A stretch of DNA of 64,000 nt from Comamonas testosteroni ATCC 11996 (GCF_000241525.1 NZ_AHIL01000004.1:62001-126000); one strand, 5' to 3'; shown: positions 1 through 11,259, counted from the stretch's first letter. Translations and numbers: made by a program. Notes: a model not told the origin generated them from the sequence alone.

Positions 1-537
1 CGTCAGCGGCACGCCGCGCTCGGCCAGATAGGCCGGTGAGGCCGCCAGAATGAAGCGAAACGGTCCGAGTCGGCGCGCCACCAGCCGCGAGTCGGCCAGC
101 TCGCCGCTGCGGATGACCACATCAAGGCCGGCCTCGACGACATCGACCAGATGGTCGTTGAAGTCCAGATCCAGCTCCACTTCGGGATAGCGGGCCTGGA
201 ATTCGGGCAGCACGGGTAGCAGAAAACGGTAGCCGATGGTGGGCAGGCTCACGCGCAGCCGGCCGCGCGGCGCTTGGGCGGCGGCCTGCATGGCAGCGCG
301 CGCATCATGCAGCTCGTCAAGGATGCGTCGGCAGCGCTCGTGAAACAGCGTGCCTTCCTGTGTCAGACGCACCTGGCGTGTAGTGCGATGAAACAGGCGC
401 AGGCCGAGCTGCTGCTCCAGGCGCGCCACGTTCTTGCCCACGGCCGAGGCCGAGATGCCGAGAGCGCGGCCGGCCTCGGCAAAGCTCAGGAGATCGGCGG
501 CACGTACAAAGGACTCAAGTCCGCTGAAGCTGTCCAT
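1..537 (-). CDS. LysR-family transcriptional regulator (3' part missing)
   Basis: This is the first 179 codons of a LysR regulator; the gene runs off the left end. The N-terminus is a typical winged helix-turn-helix (starts MDSFSGLESFVRAADLLSF, then SASAVGKNVARLEQQLG and LFHRTTRQVRLT), followed by the start of the periplasmic-binding-like effector domain (LRVSLPTIGYRFLLPVLPEF). It is divergent from the MFS transporter gene that starts 109 bases away, so it probably controls that exporter and itself from the shared intergenic region. The family assignment is firm; the inducer and target are inferred only from position. Confidence 0.9.
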   Translation of the reverse strand, partial: MDSFSGLESFVRAADLLSFAEAGRALGISASAVGKNVARLEQQLGLRLFHRTTRQVRLTQEGTLFHERCRRILDELHDARAAMQAAAQAPRGRLRVSLPTIGYRFLLPVLPEFQARYPEVELDLDFNDHLVDVVEAGLDVVIRSGELADSRLVARRLGPFRFILAASPAYLAERGVPLT

Positions 538-645
538 GGTGATTGGCAACCTTTGGTTGGGATTATGGGGAGTGCTGAAGCTATTTTCGTTTCATTGGAG
601 CGCTTTTATCGTTCATGTCTGATTGATTCACGACGCCAGCCCTCC

Positions 646-2238
646 ATGTCCTGCTCCACTTCCCCATCCCGCCCGCAGGCGGATCTTCCTGTTGGTGCCC
701 GCCGCGCATCGCCTGCCTGGGTGCTGCTGTCGGTCTGCCTGGCCGCTCTGGCCATGCCGCTGAGCTTTACCGGGCCGGCCGTGGCGCTGCCGGCGCTGCG
801 CGATGCGCTGGGCGGCGGCCCTCTGGCGCTGAACTGGGTCACCAATGCCTTCATGCTGAGCTTCGGTGCCACGCTGATGGCGGCAGGAGCACTGGCCGAC
901 ATCTACGGGCGGCGGCGTGTATTTCTCGCGGGGCTGGGCGTCGTGGTTGGCAGCGTGCTGCTGCAGGTCTGCCTGCAAGGCAAGGGGGCCATCATCGGCT
1001 TCGATCTGCTGCGGGCGTTGCAGGGGCTGGGTGCAGCTGCTGCATTGGCGGCAGGCACAGCAGGCCTGGCCCAGGCCTACGATGGTGCCAGGCGTACCCG
1101 GGCCTTCAGTTTCGTGGGCACCTCCTTTGGTGTTGGGCTGGCCTTCGGGCCATTGCTGTCGGGCTGGTTGCTGCAGAGCTGGGGCTGGCGCAGCGTGGTG
1201 CTCAGCGCAGCCGCCGCGGCATTCGCTGCGCTGCTGCTGGGCCTGCGCCATATGCCGGAATCGCGCAATCCGCAGGCACAGCGGCTGGACCTGCCGGGTG
1301 CGCTGTCGTTCACGCTGGCGCTGGCTCTGTTGACCTGGGGCATGCTGCAAGTCCCTGAAACGGGCTGGTTGCATGGCCGCACATGGCTGCCCCTGGCGGC
1401 AGCCCTGCTGGCGGCAGCGGCCTTCGTGCAGATCGAGCGACGCAGCTCCCATCCCATGCTGGATCTGTCGCTGTTCCGCTATCCGCGCTTTGTCGGCGTA
1501 CAGCTGCTGGCTGCAGCACCTGCCTATGCCTTTGTGGTGCTGCTGGTGCTGCTGCCGCTGCGCTTCATCGGCGTGGAAGGCCTGGCACCGCTCGAGGCCG
1601 GGCAGCGCATGTTCGTGCTGTCGCTGCCCATGCTGTGCGTGCCGTTGCTGGCGGGCTGGCTCTCGCGCTGGCTGTCGGCAGCCTTGCTCTGTGGGGCGGG
1701 ACTGCTGGTCTGCTCCATGGGCTTGCTGTGGCTGGGCCGCTGCGCGCCCGGCTCGGACCTGGCGCAGATGGCCGCACCGCTGCTGCTGATCGGTCTGGGC
1801 ATAGGACTGCCCTGGGGGCTGATGGACGGGCTGGCCGTGACGGTGGTCCCGCGCGAGCGTGCCGGAATGGCCACGGGCATCTTCAGCACCGTGCGTGTGG
1901 CGGGCGAAGGCATTGCGCTGGCCGTAGTCGGGGCGGCGCTGGCAGCGCTGCTGGCGCGGGAGCTGACGGCCATCTGGCCGTCCATGCAGCATGGCTCGGC
2001 CGTGGCCCAGATGCTGGTCACCGGCAATATGCAGGGAGCGCTGGCGCTGATGCAAGGCGCATCAGCCGCAGAGCTGATCAGGGCCTATGGCCTGGCTTTT
2101 TCCAGCTTGCTCGATGTGCTGGCCGGCGTGACGGTGCTGACGGCCGTTGGCGTTTTCGCATTCCTGCGCTCGGGTACGGACATGCCGCATGTCCGACAAT
2201 CGGGACTGACTCGCAAAGCCGCTACACATGCAGATTGA
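646..2238 (+). CDS. MFS transporter, DHA2 (EmrB/QacA-like) family
   Basis: This is a 530-residue inner-membrane proton-driven transporter of the major facilitator superfamily. Many hydrophobic helices span the protein, consistent with the 14-helix DHA2 group of drug exporters. The motif-A-like loop between helices 2 and 3 reads GALADIYGRRRVF, and a motif-C-like segment follows (GLAFGPLLSGWLLQ). The reading frame is open far upstream, but the start at MSCSTSPSRPQ lies just before the first helix and clear of the divergent LysR gene. Its stop overlaps the start of the truncated haemoglobin gene by 11 bases, so the two are probably translated together. The substrate cannot be read from the sequence. 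Confidence 0.85.
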   Translation: MSCSTSPSRPQADLPVGARRASPAWVLLSVCLAALAMPLSFTGPAVALPALRDALGGGPLALNWVTNAFMLSFGATLMAAGALADIYGRRRVFLAGLGVVVGSVLLQVCLQGKGAIIGFDLLRALQGLGAAAALAAGTAGLAQAYDGARRTRAFSFVGTSFGVGLAFGPLLSGWLLQSWGWRSVVLSAAAAAFAALLLGLRHMPESRNPQAQRLDLPGALSFTLALALLTWGMLQVPETGWLHGRTWLPLAAALLAAAAFVQIERRSSHPMLDLSLFRYPRFVGVQLLAAAPAYAFVVLLVLLPLRFIGVEGLAPLEAGQRMFVLSLPMLCVPLLAGWLSRWLSAALLCGAGLLVCSMGLLWLGRCAPGSDLAQMAAPLLLIGLGIGLPWGLMDGLAVTVVPRERAGMATGIFSTVRVAGEGIALAVVGAALAALLARELTAIWPSMQHGSAVAQMLVTGNMQGALALMQGASAAELIRAYGLAFSSLLDVLAGVTVLTAVGVFAFLRSGTDMPHVRQSGLTRKAATHAD

Positions 2239-2632
2239 AGAAAAGCCCCCGTTTGACACCCCCTACGAATGGATAGGTGGCGAAGACAAAGTCCAGCAAC
2301 TGGTTGACCGTTTCTATGACCTCATGGATCTGGAGCCTGGCTACAAGGAGCTGCGTGCCGCCCATGGCAGCACGCTGGCCGATGCGCGCCAGAAGCTGTT
2401 CTGGTTTCTCTGCGGCTGGCTGGGCGGCCCCGACTATTACCAGGATCGTTTCGGCCATCCGCGTCTGCGCATGCGCCATATGTCGTTTTCCATCGGCATT
2501 CAGGAGCGCGACCAGTGGGTGGCCTGCATGGATCAGGCAATGGGCGAGACCGAAGTACCCGAGGCCTTGCGCACGCGCCTGAAGGCCAGCTTCATGAACA
2601 CGGCGGACTGGATGCGCAATCGCGGCGCCTGA
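2228..2632 (+). CDS. Group II truncated haemoglobin (YjbI/HbO-like)
   Basis: This is a 134-residue 2-over-2 globin of the TrHb2 group. Visible landmarks are the B-helix Tyr in DRFYDLMD, the FLCGWLGGPDYYQDRFGHP segment leading to the proximal His in LRMRHMSF, and the G8 Trp in RDQWVACM, which is typical of group II. Members bind oxygen or nitric oxide, and some reduce peroxides. The first codons lie inside the end of the MFS gene (11-base overlap), which suggests translational coupling. Its physiological role in this organism is not shown by the sequence. Confidence 0.9.
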   Translation: MQIEEKPPFDTPYEWIGGEDKVQQLVDRFYDLMDLEPGYKELRAAHGSTLADARQKLFWFLCGWLGGPDYYQDRFGHPRLRMRHMSFSIGIQERDQWVACMDQAMGETEVPEALRTRLKASFMNTADWMRNRGA

Positions 2633-2726
2633 GTTCCTGAGTCCAGTTTCAAAGCGTCAAATTTCCTTCATGACGCTGTAAAAAGCTCTGTAGACACTGC
2701 CTGTTTTTCAACAAGCAGGGTCAACC

Positions 2727-4817
2727 ATGCAGGATTTCGATTTGCCTGGCGCAAAGCTGCGCTCAGGCGGTTTCTTCTCGGCATTGCAGCAACGCCGTCA
2801 TGTGCTGACGGCGGTGGGCTGTGCAGCATTGCTGGCTGCCTGCGGCGGCAGCGACGACAGCAGCACAGCGCCTGTCAGCGCGCAGCCTGCCACGGCGACG
2901 CTGGCCGTTCTGGAGACCACGGATCTGCACTTCAATGTGCGCAGCTATGATTACTTCAAGCTGGCCGAAGACAAGACCTATGGCTTCGAGCGCACGGCCA
3001 CGCTGATCCGTGCGGCTCGCAAGGAATTTGCCAACACGCTGCTGGTGGACAACGGCGACACCATCCAGGGCACGGCACTGGCCGACTACGAGGCCGAGGT
3101 AAAGCCCATACCCTGCACGCAGCAGCTGTCCATGTACAAGGCCATGGGCGCATTGAGCTTTGACGCGGGCACGCTGGGCAATCACGAATTCAACTACGGC
3201 CTGCCCTTTCTCAACCAGGTGCTGGGCGGAGGCCTGGATGTGGATGGCGTGGATGCCAGTCAGAAATGCGCGGGCAACGGCTATCCGGCCGTACTGGCCA
3301 ACGTCTACAGCAGCAAGACCAAGAAGCCGCTGGTGCAGCCCTATGCCGTGCTGGAGCGCACCATGGTGGCCAAGGGCAGCGATGGCAAGGAAGTCAAGCT
3401 GCCCATCAAGATCGGCGTGATCGGCTTCACCACACCGGGCATCATGAACTGGGACAAGCGCTATCTGGAAGGCAAGGTCTACACCGAGGGCGCGGTAGAG
3501 GCTGCCGGCAAATACGTGCCAGAGTTGCGCGCCAAGGGCGCCGATGTGGTGGTGGCGCTGCTGCATGGCGGTCTGGACGGATCGGCCTATTCGGCCACCA
3601 TGGAAAACCCCGGCCTGTATCTGTCCAAGGTGGCGGGCATCGATGCCATGGTCATGGGTCACCAGCACAGCGTGTTCCCCGATCTGTCGGCCAAGCCAGC
3701 CTATAGCCAAAGCGGCGTGGACAATGCTGCCGGCACCATCAACGGCGTGCCTGCGGTCATGGCCAGTTCCTGGGGCAAGGCGCTGGGCGTGATCCAGCTG
3801 CCGCTGCAATGGGACGGCAAGAAGTGGAGCGTGGCCAAGACCGGCAGCAAGAGCGAGCTGCGCAACATCCAGAAAAAGGATGCCGCAGGTGCCACGGTGT
3901 TTGTGGATGCCGACCCGGCCGTTGCTCCGCTGATCGAGACACAGCATCAGGCAGCCATCAGCTACGTGAAGACGCCCATTGGCAGCACTGACTTCCGCAT
4001 GAGCACGCTGTTTGCCGATGTAGGCGACCCCGGCGCGATCCAGGTCGTCAACCAGGCCCAGCAGGCCTATGTGGCCAGCTATATCAAGGCCAATCTGCCG
4101 CAGTACGCCAGCCTGCCCGTGCTGTCGGTGAGTGCGCCGTTCAAATCCGGATTCCAGGGTGGCAAGGACTTCACCGACGTGGCCGCCGGCTCGCTCGCCA
4201 TCTACAACGCGGCTGACCTGTATCTCTACCCCAACACCGTGTACGCGGTGAAGGTCAATGGTGCCGACATCAAGAGCTGGCTGGAGGCTGCCGCCAAGCG
4301 CTTCAACCAGATCGATGTGAACAAGACGACCGAGCAGCCGTTGATCAGCAGCTTCCCGGGCTATAACTTCGATATGTTCACCACGGCCGATGTGCAGTAC
4401 GAGATCGATGTGACCCAGCCGCTGGGCAGCCGCATCAAGAACCTGAGCTATCTGGGCAAGCCCATTGATACGGCGCAGGAGTTCGTGATCGCCACCAACA
4501 ACTACCGTGCCACCAGCGGTGCCAGCTTCATCCCCAAGCTCGACGGCTCGTCGGCCATCTGGGCATCGCCCGATGCGAACCGCGATGTGGTGATCGAGTA
4601 TGTGCGCAAGAACCCGCAGATCACCAGGGCGGCCAATGGCGCAGCCAAGAGCTGGCGCTTTGCCAAGGTGACGACGGCCGGCCCGGTGGTGTTCAGCTCC
4701 GGCACCAACGCCTTGAGCGTGGCCCAGGCTGCGGGTTTGTCGGGCGTGTCGGTGCTTGCGGCCGATGACGGCTCGGGCAAGGGCATGAGCAAATACCAGC
4801 TAGATCTGTCCAAGTAG
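2727..4817 (+). CDS. 2',3'-cyclic-nucleotide 2'-phosphodiesterase / 3'-nucleotidase-like lipoprotein
   Basis: This 696-residue protein is a secreted metallophosphoesterase of the CpdB/UshA type. The N-terminus has a signal segment ending in a lipobox (ALLAACGG), so it is probably an outer-membrane or periplasmic lipoprotein. The metallophosphatase core shows TTDLHFN, DNGDTIQGT, LGNHEFNYG, ALLHGG and MGHQHSVFPD, the usual dinuclear metal ligands. The C-terminal 5'-nucleotidase domain follows from about residue 420. DNGDTIQGTALADY and the length favour CpdB over UshA. It hydrolyses 2',3'-cyclic nucleotides and 3'-nucleotides so that nucleosides and phosphate can be taken up. A strong terminator follows its stop. 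Confidence 0.88.
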   Translation: MQDFDLPGAKLRSGGFFSALQQRRHVLTAVGCAALLAACGGSDDSSTAPVSAQPATATLAVLETTDLHFNVRSYDYFKLAEDKTYGFERTATLIRAARKEFANTLLVDNGDTIQGTALADYEAEVKPIPCTQQLSMYKAMGALSFDAGTLGNHEFNYGLPFLNQVLGGGLDVDGVDASQKCAGNGYPAVLANVYSSKTKKPLVQPYAVLERTMVAKGSDGKEVKLPIKIGVIGFTTPGIMNWDKRYLEGKVYTEGAVEAAGKYVPELRAKGADVVVALLHGGLDGSAYSATMENPGLYLSKVAGIDAMVMGHQHSVFPDLSAKPAYSQSGVDNAAGTINGVPAVMASSWGKALGVIQLPLQWDGKKWSVAKTGSKSELRNIQKKDAAGATVFVDADPAVAPLIETQHQAAISYVKTPIGSTDFRMSTLFADVGDPGAIQVVNQAQQAYVASYIKANLPQYASLPVLSVSAPFKSGFQGGKDFTDVAAGSLAIYNAADLYLYPNTVYAVKVNGADIKSWLEAAAKRFNQIDVNKTTEQPLISSFPGYNFDMFTTADVQYEIDVTQPLGSRIKNLSYLGKPIDTAQEFVIATNNYRATSGASFIPKLDGSSAIWASPDANRDVVIEYVRKNPQITRAANGAAKSWRFAKVTTAGPVVFSSGTNALSVAQAAGLSGVSVLAADDGSGKGMSKYQLDLSK

Positions 4818-4837
4818 GCGGCGTTGCCGCAATGACT

Positions 4838-4872
4838 GCCGCCGTGGCTCCAAAGGCCACGGCGGCTTTTTT
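4838..4872 (+). terminator. Rho-independent terminator after the cpdB-like gene
   Basis: An 11-bp perfect stem (GCCGCCGTGGC / GCCACGGCGGC) with a 7-base loop is followed by six T residues, 20 bases after the stop codon. Confidence 0.9.
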
Positions 4873-4914
4873 CTGGGACTGGCTATGATGCGAGAAAATT
4901 TTCAGGGAGAGGGT

Positions 4915-5502
4915 ATGACGGCATATATCGCGCTGGCAGTGGTGGTGGTGATCGTGATCTGGGCAATTGCCCTCTACAACCGCTTGCGCACGCACAAGAA
5001 CCAGGTGGAGAACGCATTTGCGCAGATCGATGTGCAGCTCAAGCGCCGTCATGACCTGATTCCCAATCTGGTGGAGGTTGCACGCGGCTATATGCAGCAT
5101 GAGGCCCAGACGCTGGAGGCCGTGATTCGCGCACGCGGCGAGGCCGTCAGCGCTGCCGACAAGGCGCGTCAGTCGCCGGGCAAGGCGCAGGCCATGGGGG
5201 CACTCATGGCTGCGGAGCAGGTGCTGGGTGGTCAGGTAGGCCGTCTGATGGCGTTGGCCGAGGCCTATCCCACGCTCAAGGCCGATGGCCGCATGCAGCA
5301 GCTCAGCGAAGAGATCACCAGCACCGAGAATCGCATCGGTTTTGCGCGTCAGTCCTATAACGACGAGGTGCTGGAATTCAACAACCAGGCCGGACAGTTT
5401 CCGGATCTGATCGTGGCGCGGCTGGTGGGTTTTGTGCATATGGACATGCTGGCTTCGACCCAGAGCGAGCAGGAACGAGCCGTCCCCCAGGTCAGGTTCT
5501 GA
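4915..5502 (+). CDS. LemA family protein
   Basis: LemA-family membrane protein of 195 residues. One N-terminal transmembrane helix (TAYIALAVVVVIVIWAIALYN) is followed by the family signature NRLRTHKNQVENAFAQIDVQLKRRHDLIPNLVEV and a long coiled-coil region. An in-frame ATG pair lies 30 bases upstream, but AGGGAGA sits at the right distance before the ATG at 4915, so I chose that one. The next gene, an M48 metalloprotease, begins 4 bases after the stop; LemA and M48 proteases are often neighbours. The biochemical role of LemA proteins is not settled. Confidence 0.92.
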   Translation: MTAYIALAVVVVIVIWAIALYNRLRTHKNQVENAFAQIDVQLKRRHDLIPNLVEVARGYMQHEAQTLEAVIRARGEAVSAADKARQSPGKAQAMGALMAAEQVLGGQVGRLMALAEAYPTLKADGRMQQLSEEITSTENRIGFARQSYNDEVLEFNNQAGQFPDLIVARLVGFVHMDMLASTQSEQERAVPQVRF

Positions 5503-5506
5503 GCGC

Positions 5507-6535
5507 ATGCGTTTCTGGGAGCGACAGCGCGAAGCCAGGCGCAGCACGCGCTGGTTGCTGCTGGTGTTCGGCCTGTGTGTGCTGGCCGTGGTGGCGTCGG
5601 TGCATCTGGGCCTGATGCTGGCCTGGTGGCTGGGCACTCTGGCCTTTGGCGGCTGGGACTATCCCACGGGCTTTGCGACGGTGAATATCGGCGTGACCTT
5701 GCTGCTGGTGCTGGGCGGCTGCTGGATAGAGCTGGACCAACTGCGCCACGGCGGGCGCCAACTGGCCCAGCGCGTAGGAGCACGCGAGGCCAGACCCGGC
5801 AGCTCGCTGGCCGAGCAGCAACTGTGCAATATCGTTCATGAAATGTGCATTGCGGCACACTGGCCTGCACCCCAGGTCGCGGTGCTGGCGCGGACCGAGG
5901 CCATCAATGCCTTTGCGGCGGGCTGGGATGCGCAAGACGCCGTCATTGCCGTGACCCAGGGTGCGCTGGACCAGCTCAGCCGTGAGGAAATGCAGGGTCT
6001 GGTAGCGCATGAGCTGTCCCATCTGCGTGAGGGCGACACGCGGCTGAACATGCAGCTGGCCGGCATGGTCTATGGGCTGGAGCTGATTCACAACTTCGGC
6101 CAGAACCTGCGCGAGCGCGACAGCATCCTTACGCAATGGTTCGGCCTCTTCATCCAGGCTGCGGGCTTTGTCGGCTGGCTCGGCGGCCAATTGCTCAAGG
6201 CCGCCGTATCGCGCCAGCGCGAGTATCTGGCAGATGCCCGCGCCGTGCAGTGGACGCGCAGCAAGGACGGGCTGGGCGGCGTGCTGCGCAAGGTGCTCAC
6301 GCAGCGCGAACTGGCCGAGCAGCAGTACGGCAGCTGGCAGCAGGACACGCGCAGCCACCAGGGGCTGGACAAGCGCATCGTGCAGCACATGCTGCTGGCC
6401 GAAACACCCCATGCCAGCCGCCTCGAAGACTGGCTGGAATCCCACCCCACGGTGCCCGAGCGCATACGCCGCATTTACGGCCGCGATATGCGGCCGCTGC
6501 CCTTGCCGCTCAACACCGTGCCGCAGGGGAGATAA
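5507..6535 (+). CDS. M48-family membrane metalloprotease
   Basis: This is a 342-residue membrane protease. Two N-terminal hydrophobic segments (about residues 15-45 and 60-75) precede the catalytic domain, where HELSH at residues 168-172 supplies two zinc ligands and the catalytic Glu. The third ligand is Glu 239 in RQREYLADARAVQ, the HtpX/M48 pattern. A further hydrophobic stretch lies near residues 210-232. The start is MRFWERQREA, 4 bases after lemA; an upstream extension would lie inside lemA. The pair probably acts in membrane-protein quality control, but substrates are unknown. Confidence 0.9.
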   Translation: MRFWERQREARRSTRWLLLVFGLCVLAVVASVHLGLMLAWWLGTLAFGGWDYPTGFATVNIGVTLLLVLGGCWIELDQLRHGGRQLAQRVGAREARPGSSLAEQQLCNIVHEMCIAAHWPAPQVAVLARTEAINAFAAGWDAQDAVIAVTQGALDQLSREEMQGLVAHELSHLREGDTRLNMQLAGMVYGLELIHNFGQNLRERDSILTQWFGLFIQAAGFVGWLGGQLLKAAVSRQREYLADARAVQWTRSKDGLGGVLRKVLTQRELAEQQYGSWQQDTRSHQGLDKRIVQHMLLAETPHASRLEDWLESHPTVPERIRRIYGRDMRPLPLPLNTVPQGR

Positions 6536-6598
6536 GCCTTTTGGGCTCAAGCCCAATGGAGATAGGCGCGAGCAGCTATCAGGTCGGAAGGATGGGGC

Positions 6599-7255
6599 TC
6601 AGAACAGCTTGCGCTTGCCCGGCTGCAGCAGCACCACCAGTGCGCCCGCGCCCCCTTCGGCCGGGCGGGCCTGGACAAAGGCCAGAACCTCTTTTTTCTG
6701 AACCAGCCAGCGCTGAACCTTGCCCTTGAGAACGGGGGTGCGGCCCGGCGATCCCAGGCCCTTGCCGTGCACGATGCGCACGCAGCGCACGCCCGTGCGG
6801 TGCGACAGGCGGATGAACTGGCCCAGCGCCTCGCGGGCTTCGTCCGAGCGCAGGCCGTGCAGGTCCAGCTGGCGCTGAATGCTCCAGTGGCCGCCACGCA
6901 GCTTGCGCGTCACGTCGAGACCGATGCCGGGGCGGCGAAAGCTCAGCTGATCGTCCACGTCCAGCAGGGTGCTGACATCGAACTCATCGCTCATGGCTTC
7001 GCGCAGCACGTTCTGTTCGTCCAGCACCATCTGCAGCGGCAGCGGCGAGGGGGCCGGCTCCACAAAGCTGACTTCGTTGCGCGAGCGCAGCGGCGTGACC
7101 TTGCCGACGCTGAGCGCAAACAGATTGCGTTCACGCTCGCGCGCTGCACGCGCCTCGGCCTGCGCGAGGGCCAGGGCTTCGGCCTGTTCGCGCATTTGCT
7201 TGAGATGGCGGGAGATGCCGGCCAGATCCTGCAGCGAGCGGTGTGCGTGGCTCAT
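6599..7255 (-). CDS. Smr-domain protein (MutS2-type Smr nuclease domain)
   Basis: This 218-residue protein has an Ala/Arg/Glu-rich helical N-terminus and a C-terminal Smr domain from about residue 130. The Smr signatures are both present: [12 protein letters not shown] and [11 protein letters not shown]. Standalone Smr proteins bind structured nucleic acid or act as endoribonucleases. Its ATG overlaps the radC stop as ATGA (7252-7255), so it is translated after radC in one operon. Confidence 0.92.
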   Translation of the reverse strand: MSHAHRSLQDLAGISRHLKQMREQAEALALAQAEARAARERERNLFALSVGKVTPLRSRNEVSFVEPAPSPLPLQMVLDEQNVLREAMSDEFDVSTLLDVDDQLSFRRPGIGLDVTRKLRGGHWSIQRQLDLHGLRSDEAREALGQFIRLSHRTGVRCVRIVHGKGLGSPGRTPVLKGKVQRWLVQKKEVLAFVQARPAEGGAGALVVLLQPGKRKLF

Positions 7256-7944
7256 AGCAGACCCTCCTCGGCCATGGAGCAGGCAGCGCCCGGCCCGACG
7301 ATGATGTGGTCGAGCACGCGTACATCGATCAAGGCCAGAGCGGCCTTGAGAGTGGCGGTCAGCGCGCTGTCGGCACTGCTGGGCTGCACGTTGCCGCTGG
7401 GGTGGTTGTGCGCGAGGATCACCGCGCCGGCCTGATGGTGCAGGGCGCGCAGCACGACTTCACGAGGGTAGACGGAGGTTTGCGTCAAGGTACCGCGAAA
7501 CATTTCTTCAAGAGCCAGCAAGCGGTTCTGGCTGTCCAGAAACAGCACGGCAAACACCTCGTGCGGCCTGGCTGCCAGATGCAGCTGCAGATAGTGCTTG
7601 ACGGCTTCGGGGGAGGAAAAGACTTCCCGCTCGCGCAGCTGCTGTGCCGTGGCACGGCGGGCCAGCTCCAGCACGGCCATCAGCTCGGCTCGCTTGGCAG
7701 GGCCCAGGCCTTTGACGGTTGTCAAAGCCTGGTAGTCGGCGGCCAGCAGTCCGGCCAGACCGCCTGCTCCCTGGCCATCACCGGGCAGCTCCAGCAGCTC
7801 CTGCGCCATCTGCAGCACTGTCTTGCCGGCCATGCCGGTGCGCAAAATGACGGCCAGCAACTCGGCATCCGAGAGCGCCGCCGCACCCCGCTGCGCGAGC
7901 TTTTCGCGCGGCTGGGCATCCAGGGGCAGGTCTTTGATGGGCAT
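7252..7944 (-). CDS. radC: RadC family JAB/MPN-domain protein
   Basis: This 230-residue protein is the RadC-type JAMM protein. A helix-hairpin-helix-like N-terminal part ([23 protein letters not shown] and [23 protein letters not shown]) precedes the JAMM domain with [14 protein letters not shown], the metal-site signature. I chose the start at [16 protein letters not shown], the usual RadC N-terminus, rather than 18 codons upstream. Despite the historical name, a DNA-repair role is not established for this family. It is divergent from fkpB and couples to smr by a 4-base overlap. Confidence 0.9.
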   Translation of the reverse strand: MPIKDLPLDAQPREKLAQRGAAALSDAELLAVILRTGMAGKTVLQMAQELLELPGDGQGAGGLAGLLAADYQALTTVKGLGPAKRAELMAVLELARRATAQQLREREVFSSPEAVKHYLQLHLAARPHEVFAVLFLDSQNRLLALEEMFRGTLTQTSVYPREVVLRALHHQAGAVILAHNHPSGNVQPSSADSALTATLKAALALIDVRVLDHIIVGPGAACSMAEEGLL

Positions 7945-8059
7945 GGGTGTCAGTGCTCGCTTGCACAAGGTGGGGAAGGGACGGGCCGGCCATCTCAACG
8001 CAGCCGCGAAGAGGTTATAGGCTCGCTCTTACAATGCAGCCCAGTTTATCGGGACTTTC

Positions 8060-8530
8060 ATGACCACAAGCGCAACCCCTTCGGATCTGCCCGTCGTGCA
8101 GGCAGGCTCTTTTCTCACGCTGCATTACCGCCTGGCGGGCCCTGCGGGCGATGTGATCAATACCTTCAACGAAAAGCCGGCGACGCTGTCGCTGGGCGCG
8201 GGCGAGCTGTCGCCGGCCATGGAAGACAAGCTGATCGGCCTGGCCGAGGGCACGCACACCACTTTCGAGCTGCCCGCAGGCGAGGCTTTTGGTGAGCGCA
8301 ACCCCGACATGATGCAGTGGGTGGCCCGCAAGCTCATGAACGAGCTCGGCGACCCGCATGAGCAATACACCGCAGGCGATGTGGTGCAGTTCCCCACGCC
8401 CGATGGCAGCGGCAGCTACGCCGGCGCCGTGGTGCAGGTGCGCGAGGACGGCGCCGTGCTGTTCGACTTCAACCACCCGCTGGCCGGCCAGCCCGTGACG
8501 TTTGAAGTGAAGCTGATCGGGGTGCTCTGA
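8060..8530 (+). CDS. fkpB: FKBP-type peptidyl-prolyl cis-trans isomerase (SlpA/FkpB-like)
   Basis: This 156-residue protein is a short FKBP of the SlpA/SlyD type: LTLHYRLAG opens the FKBP fold, [22 protein letters not shown] follows, and an insert-in-flap domain contains [12 protein letters not shown]. It catalyses proline isomerisation and acts as a folding chaperone in the cytoplasm. It lies 1 base before ispH, the same fkpB-ispH order found in many proteobacteria, and the two form one operon. Confidence 0.92.
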   Translation: MTTSATPSDLPVVQAGSFLTLHYRLAGPAGDVINTFNEKPATLSLGAGELSPAMEDKLIGLAEGTHTTFELPAGEAFGERNPDMMQWVARKLMNELGDPHEQYTAGDVVQFPTPDGSGSYAGAVVQVREDGAVLFDFNHPLAGQPVTFEVKLIGVL

Positions 8531-8531
8531 G

Positions 8532-9521
8532 GTGGTGGGAGCCAAGGAAGTCCTGCTGGCCGAACCGCGCGGCTTTTGCGCCGGGGTGGATCGCGCCATC
8601 GAGATCGTGGAGCGGGCGCTGGCCAAGTTCGGTGCGCCCATCTATGTGCGCCACGAGATCGTGCACAACACCTTTGTGGTCAACGACCTCAAGGCCAAGG
8701 GAGCCATCTTCATCGAGGAGCTCGACGAGGTGCCGCCCGGCGCCACGCTGATCTTCTCGGCCCACGGCGTCTCCAAGGCCGTGCAGCAGGAGGCCGAGCG
8801 CCGCGGCTTTGCCATCTTCGATGCGACCTGCCCGCTGGTCACCAAGGTGCATGTGGAAGTCGCCAAGCTGGCCAAGGAAGGCTACGAATTCCTCATGATC
8901 GGCCACAAGGGCCATCCCGAGGTCGAAGGCACCATGGGCCAGCTCTCCGAAGGCATTCACCTGGTCGAGGACGAGGGCGATGTGGCCAAGGTGGCGCCGC
9001 GCCAGACCGAAAAGCTGGCCGTGGTGACGCAGACCACGCTGTCGGTCGATGACGCCGCAGGCATCAAGGCCGCCATCAAGGCGCGTTTTCCGCAGGTGCG
9101 CGAGCCCAAGCAGCAGGACATCTGCTATGCCACGCAGAACCGCCAGGACGCCGTGAAGGTGCTGGCACCCCAGGTGGATCTGGTCATCGTCGTCGGCAGC
9201 CCGACCAGCTCCAACAGCAACCGCCTGCGCGAGCTGGCCGATCGCCTGGGCACGCCTGCCTACATGGTGGACAACGCGCTCGAGCTCAAGCAGGAGTGGT
9301 TTGCCGATGCGGCCCGCGTGGGGCTGACGGCCGGTGCCTCGGCGCCCGAGGTGCTGGTCGACGAGGTCATCGCCCGCATCCGGCAACTGGGTGCAGTCGC
9401 CGTGCGCAAGATGGACGGTATCGAGGAAACCATCAAGTTCCCGCTGCCCAAGGGTCTGAAGATCGACGCGGCCACGGGCCTGGAGATCGAAGTGCGCAAG
9501 GCGCCCGAGACCGGACATTGA
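8532..9521 (+). CDS. ispH: 4-hydroxy-3-methylbut-2-enyl diphosphate reductase IspH (GTG start)
   Basis: IspH is the last enzyme of the methylerythritol phosphate route; it reduces HMBPP to IPP and DMAPP using an oxygen-sensitive iron-sulfur cluster. The three cluster cysteines are present at about residues 15 ([10 protein letters not shown]), 100 (DATCPLVTK) and 198 ([10 protein letters not shown]), together with the active-site Glu in [11 protein letters not shown] and HEIVHN. The length (329) is normal. The start is a GTG one base after the fkpB stop; a second GTG follows immediately. Confidence 0.96.
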   Translation: MVGAKEVLLAEPRGFCAGVDRAIEIVERALAKFGAPIYVRHEIVHNTFVVNDLKAKGAIFIEELDEVPPGATLIFSAHGVSKAVQQEAERRGFAIFDATCPLVTKVHVEVAKLAKEGYEFLMIGHKGHPEVEGTMGQLSEGIHLVEDEGDVAKVAPRQTEKLAVVTQTTLSVDDAAGIKAAIKARFPQVREPKQQDICYATQNRQDAVKVLAPQVDLVIVVGSPTSSNSNRLRELADRLGTPAYMVDNALELKQEWFADAARVGLTAGASAPEVLVDEVIARIRQLGAVAVRKMDGIEETIKFPLPKGLKIDAATGLEIEVRKAPETGH

Positions 9522-9534
9522 GTCACAGCAAGCT

Positions 9535-11036
<1,502 letters not shown>

Positions 11037-11051
11037 AGATGCTTCGACACA

Positions 11052-11141
<90 letters not shown>

Positions 11142-11143
11142 AT

Positions 11144-11220
11144 GCGGCTGTAGCTCAGCTGGATAGAGTACTTGGCTACGAACCAAGGGGTCGTGGGTTC
11201 GATTCCTGCCAGCCGCACCA
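11144..11220 (+). tRNA. tRNA-Arg (anticodon ACG), copy 1
   Basis: This 77-base tRNA has acceptor GCGGCTG pairing with CAGCCGC, discriminator A and encoded CCA. The loop CTACGAA between CTTGG and CCAAG gives anticodon ACG (A34 normally becomes inosine). Two further copies at 27523 and 27748 are identical base for base and in the same orientation. The taurine gene module lies between copy 1 and copy 2. Confidence 0.97.
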
Positions 11221-11226
11221 AACGTT

Positions 11227-11259
11227 AAGCCTCAGAGTAGAAATACTCTGAGGCTTTTT
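11227..11259 (+). terminator. Terminator after tRNA-Arg copy 1
   Basis: The stem AAGCCTCAGAGTA / TACTCTGAGGCTT has a GAAA loop and a T run. It is homologous to the terminators after the other two tRNA-Arg copies, but three base pairs of the stem differ in a compensatory way. Confidence 0.9.

Noticed and set aside
628..2055. Long minus-strand open frame opposite the MFS gene
   Set aside because: It is antisense to a clear MFS protein, rich in Gln, Arg and His as expected from reversed high-GC codons, and shows no domain.
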